Program-made: the position numbers and the translations under genes | Part shown: piece by piece, positions 19,660-30,121 of the stretch | Position numbering within the stretch: position 1 is the stretch's first letter | Layout of the letters: each line of letters starts with the position of its first letter | The notes under the pieces: generated by a model | The model's input: only the letters and a program-made list of their open reading frames with translations | Told to the model about the DNA's origin: nothing | Databases searched by the model: none | Assembly (NCBI GenBank): GCA_037893245.1 | Contig: JBAIAA010000537.1 | Span: forward strand, 930,001 to 994,000 | Origin: Crossaster papposus | Lineage: Eukaryota > Echinodermata > Asteroidea > Velatida > Solasteridae | DNA: 64,000 nucleotides | Reading direction: 5' to 3'

Positions 19660-22600
19660 TTTCCCTGCCTTTTTTTGATGAGACAAAGGTCTTGGTTCAG
19701 AATCAAGAAGGTGGGGCTAATAAGGAAACATCTGGACCACTTAATACTTACTTCTCTGAAAGTCTTTCGAATGTGTCAAATAACCAGTTTCATACTCGTT
19801 TGGATCGTTGTAACAGTATCACTGCAACCATTGATAATAAGATCGTACAATGTTTAATTGATACTGGTGCAAATGTAAACGTTATCGATCATGACTGGTT
19901 ACAGATTAATTGTGCATCTATAATGAAATCAGTGGAAACCTCTAAGAGGACTGAAATAAAGGTTGCAAACGGTGATAAATTACAAGTCACTGGGTCAATA
20001 ATTATGCCGATTGTAATAGAAAGGGAAGCATTGTTAGTTTCTTTCGTTGTGGCCAAGAGTTTGTCAGCTGATGTTATATTGGGTTCGCAGTTTCTAAACG
20101 TGAATAAGGCCATTATTGACTGTGCAACAGGTAAATTACACTTGCACAAGAAAAGCCAGATTAGAGTGAGCCATAGACAAGAAATTCCTCCGCATTCCCA
20201 GTCGATTATTTGTGCTAAGATATCAAATAAACGTGTGGGAAATACTCCCGGCCTTTGTCGTGGAGGGAGACGCATTTCTGCTTTAGGAACGTTAGTCGCA
20301 AATACCATATCACCTGTATTACCTGATTGTAGAACTGTAAACCTACTAGTAATGAATGTAACCGACGAAACTATTGTGTTATATCCTCGAACTAAACTCG
20401 GTACATTCACACCTATGAGTAACAACTCTATCCTTCCATTTGATGTTCTTAAGGAGGATGAGACAGTTGACAGAATTAGTTTGGTTAAATCACACAGTGA
20501 ATTACCTGTTGTGATTGATACAAATGAAGTTGACTCTAGAAAACAACAGATATTTTCACAAATTAATATTGATTCGAATCACCTTTCTCAGTCAGAGGAA
20601 AAAGAGTTGTCGGAATTAATTTCTGATTATTCTGATGTTTTCTATTTAGAAGGGGATTCGCCAGGTTTTTATTCGGGTGTTGAACACGAAATACATACCG
20701 GTCATCACCCTCCTATTCGATCTAGACCATATAGAACGTCTCCTATAATGCAAAAGGAAATACGAAAGCAGGTGAGCAATATGCTTGATAAAGACATTAT
20801 CAAAGAATCCACTAGTAATTGGAGTTTTCCTGTTTGTATTGTGCCCAAAGAAGAAAAGAATGAATATCGTTTTGCGATCGATTTTCGAAAACTTAACGAT
20901 ATAACGTCTCGAGATAATTTTCCTTTACCTAATATTAACGATATATTAGATAATTTGGGGTCATCAAATCCTCAGTATTTTACAACTCTTGACTTAGCCT
21001 CTGGATACTGGCAAATTGGCGTAGAAGAAAGATCAAAATGTAAAACGGCGTTCATAACTCAAGATGGACTCTTTGAGTTTCAACGAATGCCTTTTGGTTT
21101 GCATAATGCACCCTCAACATTTCAAAGAGCTATGCAAGAGATTTTTCGAGGTTTGAATTGGAAATTTGTTCTGGTCTATTTGGATGACCTGATGATTTTT
21201 AGTCATACGTTTGAGGAACATGTAGATCATTTGAGGCAAATTTTTACTCGAATTGAAGCAGCTGGGTTGAAGCTAAAACCCAGAAAGTGCAATTTTGTTC
21301 AAGAGCAAGTAAAATACCTGGGATATATTATCACTAAAGATGGTGTGGCCACAGACCCAAATAAAACTCAGATAGTCAAAGATTATCCAATTCCTTGTAA
21401 AGTGTCTGAAGTTCGTTCGTTCTTAGGAATGGTAGGCTATTATCGGAAGTATATAAAGGATTATTGTAAATTAGCCGAGCCTCTTGTTCACCTTACGCGC
21501 AAAGACTCTGTTTTTGTTTGGAATCTAAAATGCCAGTCGGCCTTTGATCTGCTGAAACAGAAATTACAAGAACCTCCAGTTTTAGCCTATCCAAGATTCG
21601 ATGGCACTGAGTTCGTTTTACAAACAGATGCCTGTAATACTGGTCTGGGTTATATTTTGGCCCAAGTACAAGATGGTAGTGAGAAGGTAATTGCTTATGG
21701 TGGTAGAACCCTTAATAAACATGAAAGGAAGTACAGTACTACTGAATTAGAAGCATTAGCAGTAGTGGAAGGCATAAAGAAGTTTGCTCCATATTTACAA
21801 CATACAATCAAATTTAAAGTTGTAACGGATCACTGTGCTTTGAAATGGCTTTTTAGTAAAAAGCATGAGACTGGTAGACTCGCAAGATGGACACTTAAGT
21901 TGCAATCGTACTGTTTTGAAGTAGTTCACATCAAGGGACGTTATAATACCAATGCAGATGCATTAAGTAGGATTAAATCGGAAGAATTGTGTACCGATTG
22001 TATTAGATGTCATGACAATTCATCGTCTGACCTTCCCCAGATAGTTCTCGACCCTGTTTGGGAACATTCGGATTTAGACGAGATTGATATTTTCGAGGAA
22101 GAAGATATCAGTAAAATTGAGTCTAGTGTAAATGCTGTCAGAAATACTCGTTACAAAAGAGGAAGACGAGAAATAAATGACACCGAGGCAACTGATCGAA
22201 ATATACCTATATTTCCAAGTGAACTAAAGCTTGACAAGTTTAGAGAAGCCTTGCAAAAGGATAACTTTGCTGGACCAATGATGGCATACATATCAAATGA
22301 TAAATTACCAGATGATACTAAACATGCCAAGGATTTATTGTTACAGGTTGACCAATACTTTGTCCATGAAAATCTTCTGTATAGGGAGTGGTTTGTCAAC
22401 AAGAAGACCGTTCCTGATCAAGTTGTCGTTCAGCTTTATATACCGGTATGTTTTGTAGACACTGTATTGTATAACTGCCATGATCATGTGTTGGCTGCAC
22501 ATTTTGGGTTACAAAAGACATACCACAAAATTAGACAACGGTATTTTTGGAAAAACATGTACCGAGATGTCGATAATTGGGTTCGTTCCTGCTACTCGTG

Positions 22601-23879
22601 TTCAAAACGGAAAACCCACAGACACAAAATTCGGGCTCCACTTGAAACAATGGAAGTCCCAGATGTTTTTGAACGAGTTAGCATCGACGTTCTAGGGCCT
22701 TTGCCAATAACTACATCGGGTAACCGGTATGTACTTTGTATAACTGACCATTGTACTAGGTGGCCTATTTTAATTACATTGCCAACTATTGATGCAGTAA
22801 CTATAGCACGTGTATTGTTTGATTCTGTAATTTGCGAACATGGTTGCCCGGTTTCATTGTTAAGTGATAGAGGTGCGAATTTCTTAAGTAAAGTTATACG
22901 TGAAGTATGTCGAATCATGCAAACTGAGAAACTAAATACTTCTAGTTATCACCCTCAGTGTAATGCGGTGCAAGAACGGTTCAATTCAGTAATACTTGAT
23001 ACAGTAACACACTATGTGAATGAATGTCAGAATAATTGGGACATCTATATTCCAGCTATACAATTTGCCTACCGTTCTACACCCGCAAACAATTCAGTTG
23101 GATTTAGTCCTTTCTTCCTTCTTTATGGCAGAGAGGCAAGATTACCAATAGATGTGTCTCTCTTAAGCAATATGAAATACACAGATAAAAGTTTACGTGA
23201 TCATATACACGAGTTGGTTTCTAAATTACACGTTTTTCGGGAAGTTTCTAAACGGCACATGGAAGAGAACCAAAGAAAAATGAAAGAAAACTATGATAAG
23301 AATGCTAGGGAAGTAGAATATCAAGTTGGCGATCTTGTTTGGATTTACTTTCCAGTGACACAGAAAGGTTTGTCCAAGAAGCTTAGTAAATTCTGGTTAG
23401 GACCGTATCTTTTGGTGAAACAATTGGGCCCAGTTAATTTTCAAGTAAGGAACTTGGAGAATAACAAATTGTTGTCATCTCCGATACATGTAAATCGAAT
23501 GAAATTTACTTATGATAGATACGTTCGACCTAACAATAACTCTGTCCCCACCGATCCTGAAGAACAAACTCCCATTGACGGTTTAGTACAGGAAGATTAC
23601 CCTGAAGATTCGTTTATTCCACTTAAGGCAAAACATAGACAAAAAGATCAAGTTCAACTTGTTCCTGGAATACAACCTAACTGTAAAACAAGCTGTGTTG
23701 AATTTGAGATAGAAAGGATAATAAGAGGCAGATATAAAAATAACGTTTTGCAGTATTTGGTAAAATGGCGGCATTTTCCAAAGTCTCAAAATTCATGGGA
23801 GCCGATTGATAATTTAAATCAAGCTACCTTGGAATATATCAGAAATAACCCTGTTAGAATAAGTGGTAAAATGTCTTAG
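19647..23879 (+). CDS. pol: Pol polyprotein: PR-RT-RNase H-IN-chromodomain
   Basis: The frame is open from 19647 with no ATG near its start, fitting expression as Gag-Pol by -1 frameshifting; residue numbers below count from 19692 (about 1395 codons). The aspartic protease has DTG at 57-59. RT has YLDD at 496-499. RNase H starts with its catalytic Asp at 646 (TDAC). Integrase has an HHCC zinc domain (His 932/937, Cys 967/970) and catalytic Asp999, Asp1059, Glu1095, a D-35-E spacing. A C-terminal chromodomain spans about 1336-1386, with cage-like Phe1338, Trp1359 and Phe1362, in the arrangement of HP1. No stop or frameshift is seen. The chromodomain probably guides integration to methylated-histone chromatin, by analogy with chromoviruses. 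Confidence 0.95.
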   Translation, partial: TFKLVSLPFFDETKVLVQNQEGGANKETSGPLNTYFSESLSNVSNNQFHTRLDRCNSITATIDNKIVQCLIDTGANVNVIDHDWLQINCASIMKSVETSKRTEIKVANGDKLQVTGSIIMPIVIEREALLVSFVVAKSLSADVILGSQFLNVNKAIIDCATGKLHLHKKSQIRVSHRQEIPPHSQSIICAKISNKRVGNTPGLCRGGRRISALGTLVANTISPVLPDCRTVNLLVMNVTDETIVLYPRTKLGTFTPMSNNSILPFDVLKEDETVDRISLVKSHSELPVVIDTNEVDSRKQQIFSQINIDSNHLSQSEEKELSELISDYSDVFYLEGDSPGFYSGVEHEIHTGHHPPIRSRPYRTSPIMQKEIRKQVSNMLDKDIIKESTSNWSFPVCIVPKEEKNEYRFAIDFRKLNDITSRDNFPLPNINDILDNLGSSNPQYFTTLDLASGYWQIGVEERSKCKTAFITQDGLFEFQRMPFGLHNAPSTFQRAMQEIFRGLNWKFVLVYLDDLMIFSHTFEEHVDHLRQIFTRIEAAGLKLKPRKCNFVQEQVKYLGYIITKDGVATDPNKTQIVKDYPIPCKVSEVRSFLGMVGYYRKYIKDYCKLAEPLVHLTRKDSVFVWNLKCQSAFDLLKQKLQEPPVLAYPRFDGTEFVLQTDACNTGLGYILAQVQDGSEKVIAYGGRTLNKHERKYSTTELEALAVVEGIKKFAPYLQHTIKFKVVTDHCALKWLFSKKHETGRLARWTLKLQSYCFEVVHIKGRYNTNADALSRIKSEELCTDCIRCHDNSSSDLPQIVLDPVWEHSDLDEIDIFEEEDISKIESSVNAVRNTRYKRGRREINDTEATDRNIPIFPSELKLDKFREALQKDNFAGPMMAYISNDKLPDDTKHAKDLLLQVDQYFVHENLLYREWFVNKKTVPDQVVVQLYIPVCFVDTVLYNCHDHVLAAHFGLQKTYHKIRQRYFWKNMYRDVDNWVRSCYSCSKRKTHRHKIRAPLETMEVPDVFERVSIDVLGPLPITTSGNRYVLCITDHCTRWPILITLPTIDAVTIARVLFDSVICEHGCPVSLLSDRGANFLSKVIREVCRIMQTEKLNTSSYHPQCNAVQERFNSVILDTVTHYVNECQNNWDIYIPAIQFAYRSTPANNSVGFSPFFLLYGREARLPIDVSLLSNMKYTDKSLRDHIHELVSKLHVFREVSKRHMEENQRKMKENYDKNAREVEYQVGDLVWIYFPVTQKGLSKKLSKFWLGPYLLVKQLGPVNFQVRNLENNKLLSSPIHVNRMKFTYDRYVRPNNNSVPTDPEEQTPIDGLVQEDYPEDSFIPLKAKHRQKDQVQLVPGIQPNCKTSCVEFEIERIIRGRYKNNVLQYLVKWRHFPKSQNSWEPIDNLNQATLEYIRNNPVRISGKMS
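19650..19656 (+). promoter_or_regulatory. -1 ribosomal frameshift site TTTAAAC
   Basis: T TTA AAC stands in the gag frame as TTA-AAC immediately before the gag stop TAG, exactly the X XXY YYZ arrangement of efficient -1 slip sites. The pol frame is open from 19647 (after a TAA at 19644), so slipping here enters pol directly. A downstream hairpin candidate, TCTTG...CAAGA near 19691-19708, is weak. Confidence 0.75.
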
Positions 23880-24319
23880 TATAACATTTCTTTGTTATGA
23901 TTGTTAAATATGTATAAGAAAAGAACTGTAATGGGATTGTTTAAATTTAAAATGTTATGTGTGGTTGTCGGCGTTACCATTATAATGAATTTGATATAAT
24001 TATCGGCTAAAGAAAACAAATATAACAAATCGGATATTGTATTACGTTGAAACGAGTGGCCAGTCTTCAGACAAAAGAGCACCCAAGGATAGAAGGATGG
24101 TGTGTGTGTGAAGAGGATCAAGTGGAAGTGTAAATGGAGATGAAGTGATACAGCCTTTCTACCTTGGATGGGATCTACCGCGGAGATCTAAGCTTTGAAC
24201 TACAACATCTTGGACTGAAGATCATTTTAATTTAATTTTCACGTAATATTGTATTATAAAAATTGAAAAAAATGTAAAATAATTAATTGTCAGGCGCCAA
24301 TTCAGTAAGAGGAGGCGTA
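23880..24319 (+). other. 3' non-coding region and polypurine tract
   Basis: No env-like ORF. The purine-rich AGTAAGAGGAGGCG at about 24304-24317, just before the 3' LTR, is the likely plus-strand primer site. The rest is AT-rich. Confidence 0.6.
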
Positions 24320-24723
24320 TGTTGTGTAGTTATGTTAATTATACTTACCAGTACACTCGCCGGATGATGTACATTGTTATGAGTTACACAGCGTATGTTA
24401 ATTACTCACCTGATGTATACTCACCTGTTGGACACATATAGGAACACTATTACGCAACGTATGTTAATTACTCACCTGATGTATACTCACTTGTTGGACA
24501 CGTATAGGAACCCTATTTTCTATATAAGAAGGCCTTGTGCCTTTGTATAGTTGCAGTTGGTTCTCGGGCGTGGTGCTGACGACACCTTCTCTAACTCACA
24601 TATTCATTTACGCTGTATTGTTTATATTCGATGTAATGAATAAAATACTTTGGATCCAAGTTCTGAGTTACTTAGTTAATATATTTCGTTATCCCTGGTG
24701 CCTCCCCAAGTAACAACATAATA
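24320..24723 (+). repeat. 3' LTR
   Basis: 404 bp, matching the 5' LTR with one mismatch that I can see (GCAGTTGG here, GCAGATGG at about 18370). It is followed by the ATTG target duplication at 24724-24727. Confidence 0.92.
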
Positions 24724-24727
24724 ATTG

Positions 24728-24950
24728 GTCAACACCCGTAACTTGTTGTTTTCTCCCGCACGAACATTTCTTTCAAGCTATTTGTAGGAAATAATTTAAA
24801 CCTTAAGAGAGTAGCGTCAGTTGAAATAGCCTTGTGAAGCGAACGTTGGTGGGTTAATATCCGGCTTGGGTCTTAATTTTAGCTTCATCCCCTTACATTT
24901 TTGTAGCTTCAAGAAACGTCAAATTGTTGCCAATTTTGATTAAAATGCTA
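24728..24950 (+). repeat. Continuation of the interrupted host repeat, copy 2
   Basis: GTCAACACCCGTAACTTGTTG through TTCAAGAAACGTCAAAT matches 17551-17775, with one ~20-bp deletion at the tRNA-like part. It is the downstream half of the repeat split by the retrotransposon. A third partial copy lies near 25300-25415. Confidence 0.7.
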
Positions 24951-25506
24951 GGCTAACCCCTTACTATTTGTTTTTAAAAAGATCTACCTATGGCCAATTA
25001 TATTTACAATGCAAGGTCGACTCCTTACATTATTTCGTTTTAAGGAAAAATCTAATTTTGAATTTTTTTATTGGAAAACGAAGCTAACCCCTTACAATTA
25101 TTATTTTCTAAGAAAAATAAATGTCATTCAAAAAGCAAAGTAAACCCCCTTACAATTGTTTATTTGGTCATTTTGTTCAAATTACAAAATTTATCTTGCA
25201 CCTGTGACCTGTCAATTAATCCAGAAAATCATTCAAACTGCTGCTCAGAGGGGAATGCACAACAACAAAAACAGAACCGCATAACTGGCCACAAAACCCA
25301 CAAGCGAACGTTGGTTGGTTGGTTGGCTCGAATCTAGCTTCGTCTTAGTTTTAGTTTTTTTCTCTAAATAATTTTAGTTCAAAGAAACGTCAAATGTTGG
25401 CTAATTTTAATAGAATGAAAGGCTAACCCCCTTACACATAATATTTATTTTCTAAGAACAATTAAATTGTTACAATTTATAATAAAATGCAAGGTTAACC
25501 CCTCTA
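24951..25506 (+). repeat. Degenerate ~60-bp repeats (GCTAACCCCTTAC family)
   Basis: A module of ATGCAAGGCTAACCCC, TTACAATTATT and TTTTCTAAGAAAAAT recurs near 24953, 25012, 25080, 25138, 25420 and 25488, with much decay. A GTTG microsatellite lies at about 25311-25326. The last copy is split by the MITE and resumes at 26136. Confidence 0.6.
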
Positions 25507-26133
25507 CAGGGTGTCCACATAAAACGTATACCCATTTTCAAATTCATATTATTGCCAAACTACTGAATTTCCAGAAAATTACAAATGTCTGTTAAAAGAA
25601 TAGAATGTCCAATGGTATAAGGTTCATTATGTCATAGTCATAAATGACTGAACATTTATGAAAGGTACTGAAATCAGCACTATGGCAAGTTGTTTTTATT
25701 TCTGTGACAAAGCTCAGGCAGGTGTTTGTAAGGACAAATTATTTTACGCTTTAAACACATTGAAAAAGCAATGACTGGGTTGATGAATCATTTTTTTCTG
25801 ATCCCTTTCTTTGTTTGGTACACTTACCTGACAAATTTAAGATGATGTACCCTCCACATGGCCACTATTCCTGTTAATGCATATAGCTGGCATCTTCGTC
25901 TCATGTCTCTCACTGCCCGCCTTATCATCCCAACTTGTCACAGTTCTGATTTCAGTACCTTTCATAACGGTCTTGTTTGTTCACTCATTAATGGCAATGA
26001 CATAATGAACCTTATACCATTGGACAAAGGGCATTCTACCCTTTCAACAGACATTTGTATTTTTCAGAAACATCTAGTCGTTTTGCAATAATATGAATTT
26101 GAAAATGGGTATACTTTTTATGTGGACACCCCG
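25507..26133. mobile_element. MITE with ~200-bp inverted ends and TA duplication
   Basis: CAGGGTGTCCACATAAAA at the left and its near match at the right continue pairing for about 200 bp (shared inner segments include CCAATGGTATAAGGTTCATT and GAAAGGTACTGAAATCAG). TA flanks both sides (25505-25506 and 26134-26135), as for Tc1/mariner-type elements. The interior (about 25730-25860) has no transposase. The length is 627 bp. Confidence 0.88.
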
Positions 26134-26559
26134 TATAGGGCCTTACAAAAATTATCAACGAAAATATAATTTTGCCAATTTTAATAAAAATGCACGGTTA
26201 CCGGTAACCCCGGATTTTGAAGCAATGGCCACGTTATAAGTCACACCGGGAAAAGGTGGCATATTTCACCTTGGAACGGGTTTTTACGGCCGTATAGTGT
26301 TTTTATGGATGCAGTGACCACGTGGTGCGTCCTCTACCTAAAGAACAAAAGTCGTGTTTAGTCGGGAGGCAGCAGAGCAGTGAGTATGCCGACAATTGCC
26401 GATGCGGGCCAAATCATGATTTACTTGCGCATGTCCTCACATTTTGTGCTATTAGAGTATTTATTTGTGGGGCATCAACTTGAGCTAAATAACAAGCAGA
26501 CTTGACTCTATAGGTTTTCAAAGACGTGTGTACCTACCAGCATGTTTAGTTTATGTAAT
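26134..26559. other. Non-coding spacer
   Basis: Starts with the rest of the split host repeat. A 14-bp perfect palindrome, GGTTACCGGTAACC, lies at 26196-26209. No other feature is supported. Confidence 0.45.
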
Positions 26560-27503
26560 TCACTGTCTGCCTTTTCGACAAATGAGTTTTTTAGTAGATT
26601 TCCTGAAAGCTTCATTTCTCCAGCAATAGATGACCGTGTTGAGCCAAGAATTGCTGTAGCGCACACTTTCAATGAAAATTGATATTAAGAAGTTTACTTT
26701 TCCCGGGTACATTGTGGGCAGCCATGTGACGCAGACGGTGCCTGTGATAATCAGAAATGTTTTGAGAGCTTTTACATTTGATCGATGAAGCTGAACCTGT
26801 GCATCGTCAGCATTGATCTCAGCTGCTGCTATACGCCGTGCCTGATGCCTCGCTATCAATATCATTTTCCCATACGAAACAATTATAATCATAACAACTG
26901 ATATTACAACAGACCTACCAAGAACTTTATAAATTATTTCCAACTTTTCAAAATGCTGAGCTACTATGCGGAAAGTGAACAGAACAAAACAGAGTAAAGT
27001 TGCACATGTCAAGGCAATGCAAGCTCGTCTTTTGGTGACTAATGTTGGCAGTTTGAGAGGTTGTGATACTGCAATGTAGCGGACCACAGTAACCAATACC
27101 AAAATGCACAATTCCAGCAATTGAAAAAAAAACCTATACTTTGAAGGACTGGTATATCAACATGCAGCATGAAACCCGCATAAAGAAGACCAAATAAGCC
27201 CACTCCAACATCGGTAATCGTTAGGGCTACCACCAGCAGCTTAGTGACGTCATGCATGTCATGTATGCCATGTAACACCAGCAGAGAAAACAAGTTGCAG
27301 ATGATACAAAACAAGCAGTTTAAACTAAGAACACAGATACGTAGGCCTATGTAGAAGCAATCTTTGTTTTCGTTGGTATCGTTTGCATGTGATGAATGTC
27401 CACACAGTCCTGATATGTTTTCCATTTTAAGAGGCTGTGATATTCCGTGTGCGGTAGATTGGAAGATTTGAACTCGCTTGACAGGCACTTGATCAATCTT
27501 CAC
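26560..27503 (-). pseudogene. Rhodopsin-class GPCR, single exon, one frame break
   Basis: Two overlapping minus-strand ORFs (27039-27503 and 26560-27120) together span a seven-helix receptor. A likely start is the ATG at about 27425, giving an N-terminus with Asn-Ile-Ser and Asn-Asp-Thr glycosylation sites. Helix 1 has ICNLFSLLVL, helix 2 LTITDVGVG, helix 3 ends in VRYIAVSQPL (the acidic residue of D/ERY is replaced by Val), helix 6 has CVTWLP, and helix 7 NSWLNTVIYCWRNEAFR, with Thr where NPxxY has Pro. The frame is lost in an A9 run at 27124-27132; a one-base change in that run would make it continuous. It may be a real pseudogene, a polymorphism or a homopolymer base-calling error. Intronless class A receptors form large lineage-specific families in invertebrate deuterostomes; the ligand is unknown. 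Confidence 0.82.
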
Positions 27504-28830
27504 AGGAACAGAAAACTAATTCAGTGGTGTAAGGTATAATGTCTAGGATAATGTAAATACTGTTCCTCAGAAACCAGAAGAGGAGCTTCGTTTTCAACGT
27601 AGACTTCTATGCTATTGTACACGAGACAGTGTCCTGGCGACGGGCAGGTAATTCTTTTCAGAACCGCACAATAGACTGAGAATTATCCACGTGGTGCTTG
27701 CAAAGGACTTATCTTATTTCTTTTCACCATGCAAACCTTCAAATCTCACACGAGACATCAAATCCAGACACCGTTCAATGTACATCACTGTTTACAGTGC
27801 TTCAGTATAAGCAGAACGTCATGGATTCACCACCACCAGGGCAACCAAACTCCCAGACAGTGGCGGACTTCAGAGGAACTCAGAAAGGCTCCTAGTAGAA
27901 CTGAAATGCAGGGTTAGTGGGGATCATCAGTTGTAATAGTACTGCGTAACGTTCGTGCATATAAATAGTTTCTCAATTCCAGTTGAACTAGTGCCGTATT
28001 GGATACATACCAACAGGCACATCAGTTACATATGGTGCGGTGTATCTGTCAATTCCGGACGATTTCACTCCAGATGCATCCAATACTTATAATTTAGCAT
28101 CCAGTAAAAGTCAGTCCATTTGAATTGTCATTAAGCATGGTTTCCAGAGTTGTGTTGCAAGGATTGTTTTTTCCAGCGTCTCATACAGTATACATCAGAC
28201 GTGATTGTGTGTACATATCGTGTTAGACACGTTTCTACGGCGTGGTAGACGGTGGACGTATACTATCCAATCAAAACCAGAGCAAACCGCTCACCTCGGC
28301 CCCATCTAATCCTTGCCAAGATATTGTTTAACATTGTGCTTTTGCTAATGCAAGATGCGCATTAAGCAAGAATTAATTTATTCAAATCAGCTACATGTAC
28401 TTAGCAAAAATGTACAGGGGACTAGGCTGGGTGGGATTTGTCAATGCCCATTCTACAAGGTGTCTCCCCCAAAATGTAATTTCTAACAATAAGATTCAGT
28501 TTGACAAAGATATGCATTTTATGGCTATTGATCATGTTTACCATAAAGTAGGAGCCAAATGCTTCCCATGCAGCGATACCTTGATTTCATTCTTTTAGTG
28601 ATGCATCACTCAGAATCACTGTTTGGAAAATGGTACGTGGAAACCCTTTTGGGATAGTTCATGGTCAGACATGATGAGCAGCACATTCAGATATGACCCG
28701 AGGGAAATCTAACCGTTTAAAAGCATTTAACAGGTTAAGACGTTTATCAATTGGTGATATTTATTCAGTACTGAATTATGAACACCTTTCACGTGATCAC
28801 CTCCTCTTTCGATACAGATTCTACAGCGGC
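27504..28830. other. Upstream and intergenic DNA
   Basis: Includes the possible 5' region of the receptor. Small ORFs here (for example 27698-27895 and 28395-28598) overlap in several frames and show no family signal. Nothing else is recognised. Confidence 0.4.
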
Positions 28831-28837
28831 GGCGCAT

Positions 28838-29335
28838 GTCAGCCACAGCTATAGAGCTATATCAAATTACTAGAGCACTGGCTCAATGTGCAAAAAGATG
28901 CCTGCTGGGCGCATCCATGTTTGTGCACAAACCTATGGAAAACTCGAAACTTTGTATGGCTATTTGCATATCTGCGTTTGTATTCTATATACAGTGCGTT
29001 ACCGAAGCAGATACGCCCAAAACTGAAACGCACGATCAGCAAATGAACGTTTCATGTTTGTTCTTAATGGGCAAACAGCGCAAATCATCCGCGTGCGCGC
29101 GTACCTATCCGCTGCAGATGATTTTGCCGTGACTTCATTTAACTGGCATGATGCGCATGTTTGCGTCTGTTCTACTTGCACGCGCGTTGCATTTAGAGTA
29201 CACTGTCAACATTAAATCCATCTATTTGTGCTATGTTCTACAACACGCACATGAATTTAAAATGTCTGCGTACAGGATGGATTCAAGGTATCTCCGCGCG
29301 TAAAAAAATGAGGAGTTAGTATAGCTCTATGGCCA
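28838..29335. other. Possible MITE with ATAGAGCTATA ends
   Basis: AGCTATAGAGCTATA near 28850 and the reverse complement of TATAGCTCTATGG near 29325 share an ~11-bp inverted end. The span between is rich in GCG/CGT words (GCGTGCGCGCG). The match is short, so this is tentative. Confidence 0.25.
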
Positions 29336-29520
29336 CAACTAGTCTCACCGTTGCATGATCATCACGTAAGATTTCGACCTCGTGTTGAATGTGGGCTTGC
29401 AATCCTGAAGGTTACGCGGTGGACTGGTGAACACTTTGTTCTTACACGTTTCTGGTTTGTTGACATTACTCCGATTTGTGCAGCCAAAAGCACGCACAAG
29501 TCTTAGGCATCTCAACCCGG

Positions 29521-29548
29521 CATCTCTTTGCCGCGCGGCAAAGAGATG
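29521..29548. repeat. 28-bp perfect palindrome
   Basis: CATCTCTTTGCCGC and its exact reverse complement abut with no loop, centred on GCGC. It could be a cruciform-prone site or a protein-binding palindrome. Confidence 0.9.
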
Positions 29549-30121
29549 AAACAGATGCGTAGGCTATGTCAACTATGTATTTTTTGTTTGCCCACTTACA
29601 GAATGGGGTCACGTGATAAGTGCGCTCCCTAGTTTCTATATAATATAACTCTATGGATTCAAAGCATCAACCATTTCCATATGATACACTGATTTGCTCA
29701 GATAATTGTAATGGAACTTATAGAAACAGATTTTGTTCTATAAATTTTGTCAAAATCTGTCTTGGTCAAAAAATTAGATTTACAAAAATCCAAACTTTTT
29801 AAAAATTGGTTAGGTATAAATGGATGTTCTAGAGGCAAAAACGACAGCGACAAACCATTCGGACAGCGACTATAAATTCTACATCCGCTGCAAAAATCGC
29901 TCTGTAATAAAGCTGCATTGGTCACAAAGCGATCGACGGCACACATCACAATGGGCTAATAAACTGATAAAAGACGCTGTCAGCCTCCTGACATGCCTGA
30001 AGCGAATTCTATACATAATGCCCACAATACACGCCACCAACACAATAGCCTATGATGACCAACTTGACGTGGATGGATAGACGGAAAGAAAACAGCGATT
30101 TAAGTGGCCAATTGTGCGTAC
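29549..30121. other. Non-coding, nothing recognised
   Basis: ORFs of 80-90 codons on both strands around 29700-30080 overlap each other and match no family I know. Confidence 0.35.

Larger units (their letters stand above)
18137..24723 (+). mobile_element. Full-length Ty3/gypsy retrotransposon with chromodomain
   Basis: The 6587-bp element has two 404-bp LTRs, a primer-binding site, gag, pol in the -1 frame, a purine tract and a 4-bp target duplication. The pol order is protease, RT, RNase H, integrase, chromodomain, which places it in Ty3/gypsy and among chromodomain-bearing elements. There is no env-like ORF; only ~440 bp separate pol from the 3' LTR. One LTR mismatch and uninterrupted long ORFs suggest a recent insertion that may still be competent. 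It lies in the second copy of a host tandem duplication. Confidence 0.95.

Noticed and set aside
23880-24319. Possible env gene after pol
   Set aside because: Only ~440 bp remain before the 3' LTR and no signal peptide or membrane-spanning ORF is present.
28836-29132. 98-aa plus-strand ORF
   Set aside because: It lies in a probable repeat with overlapping minus-strand ORFs and shows no domain.
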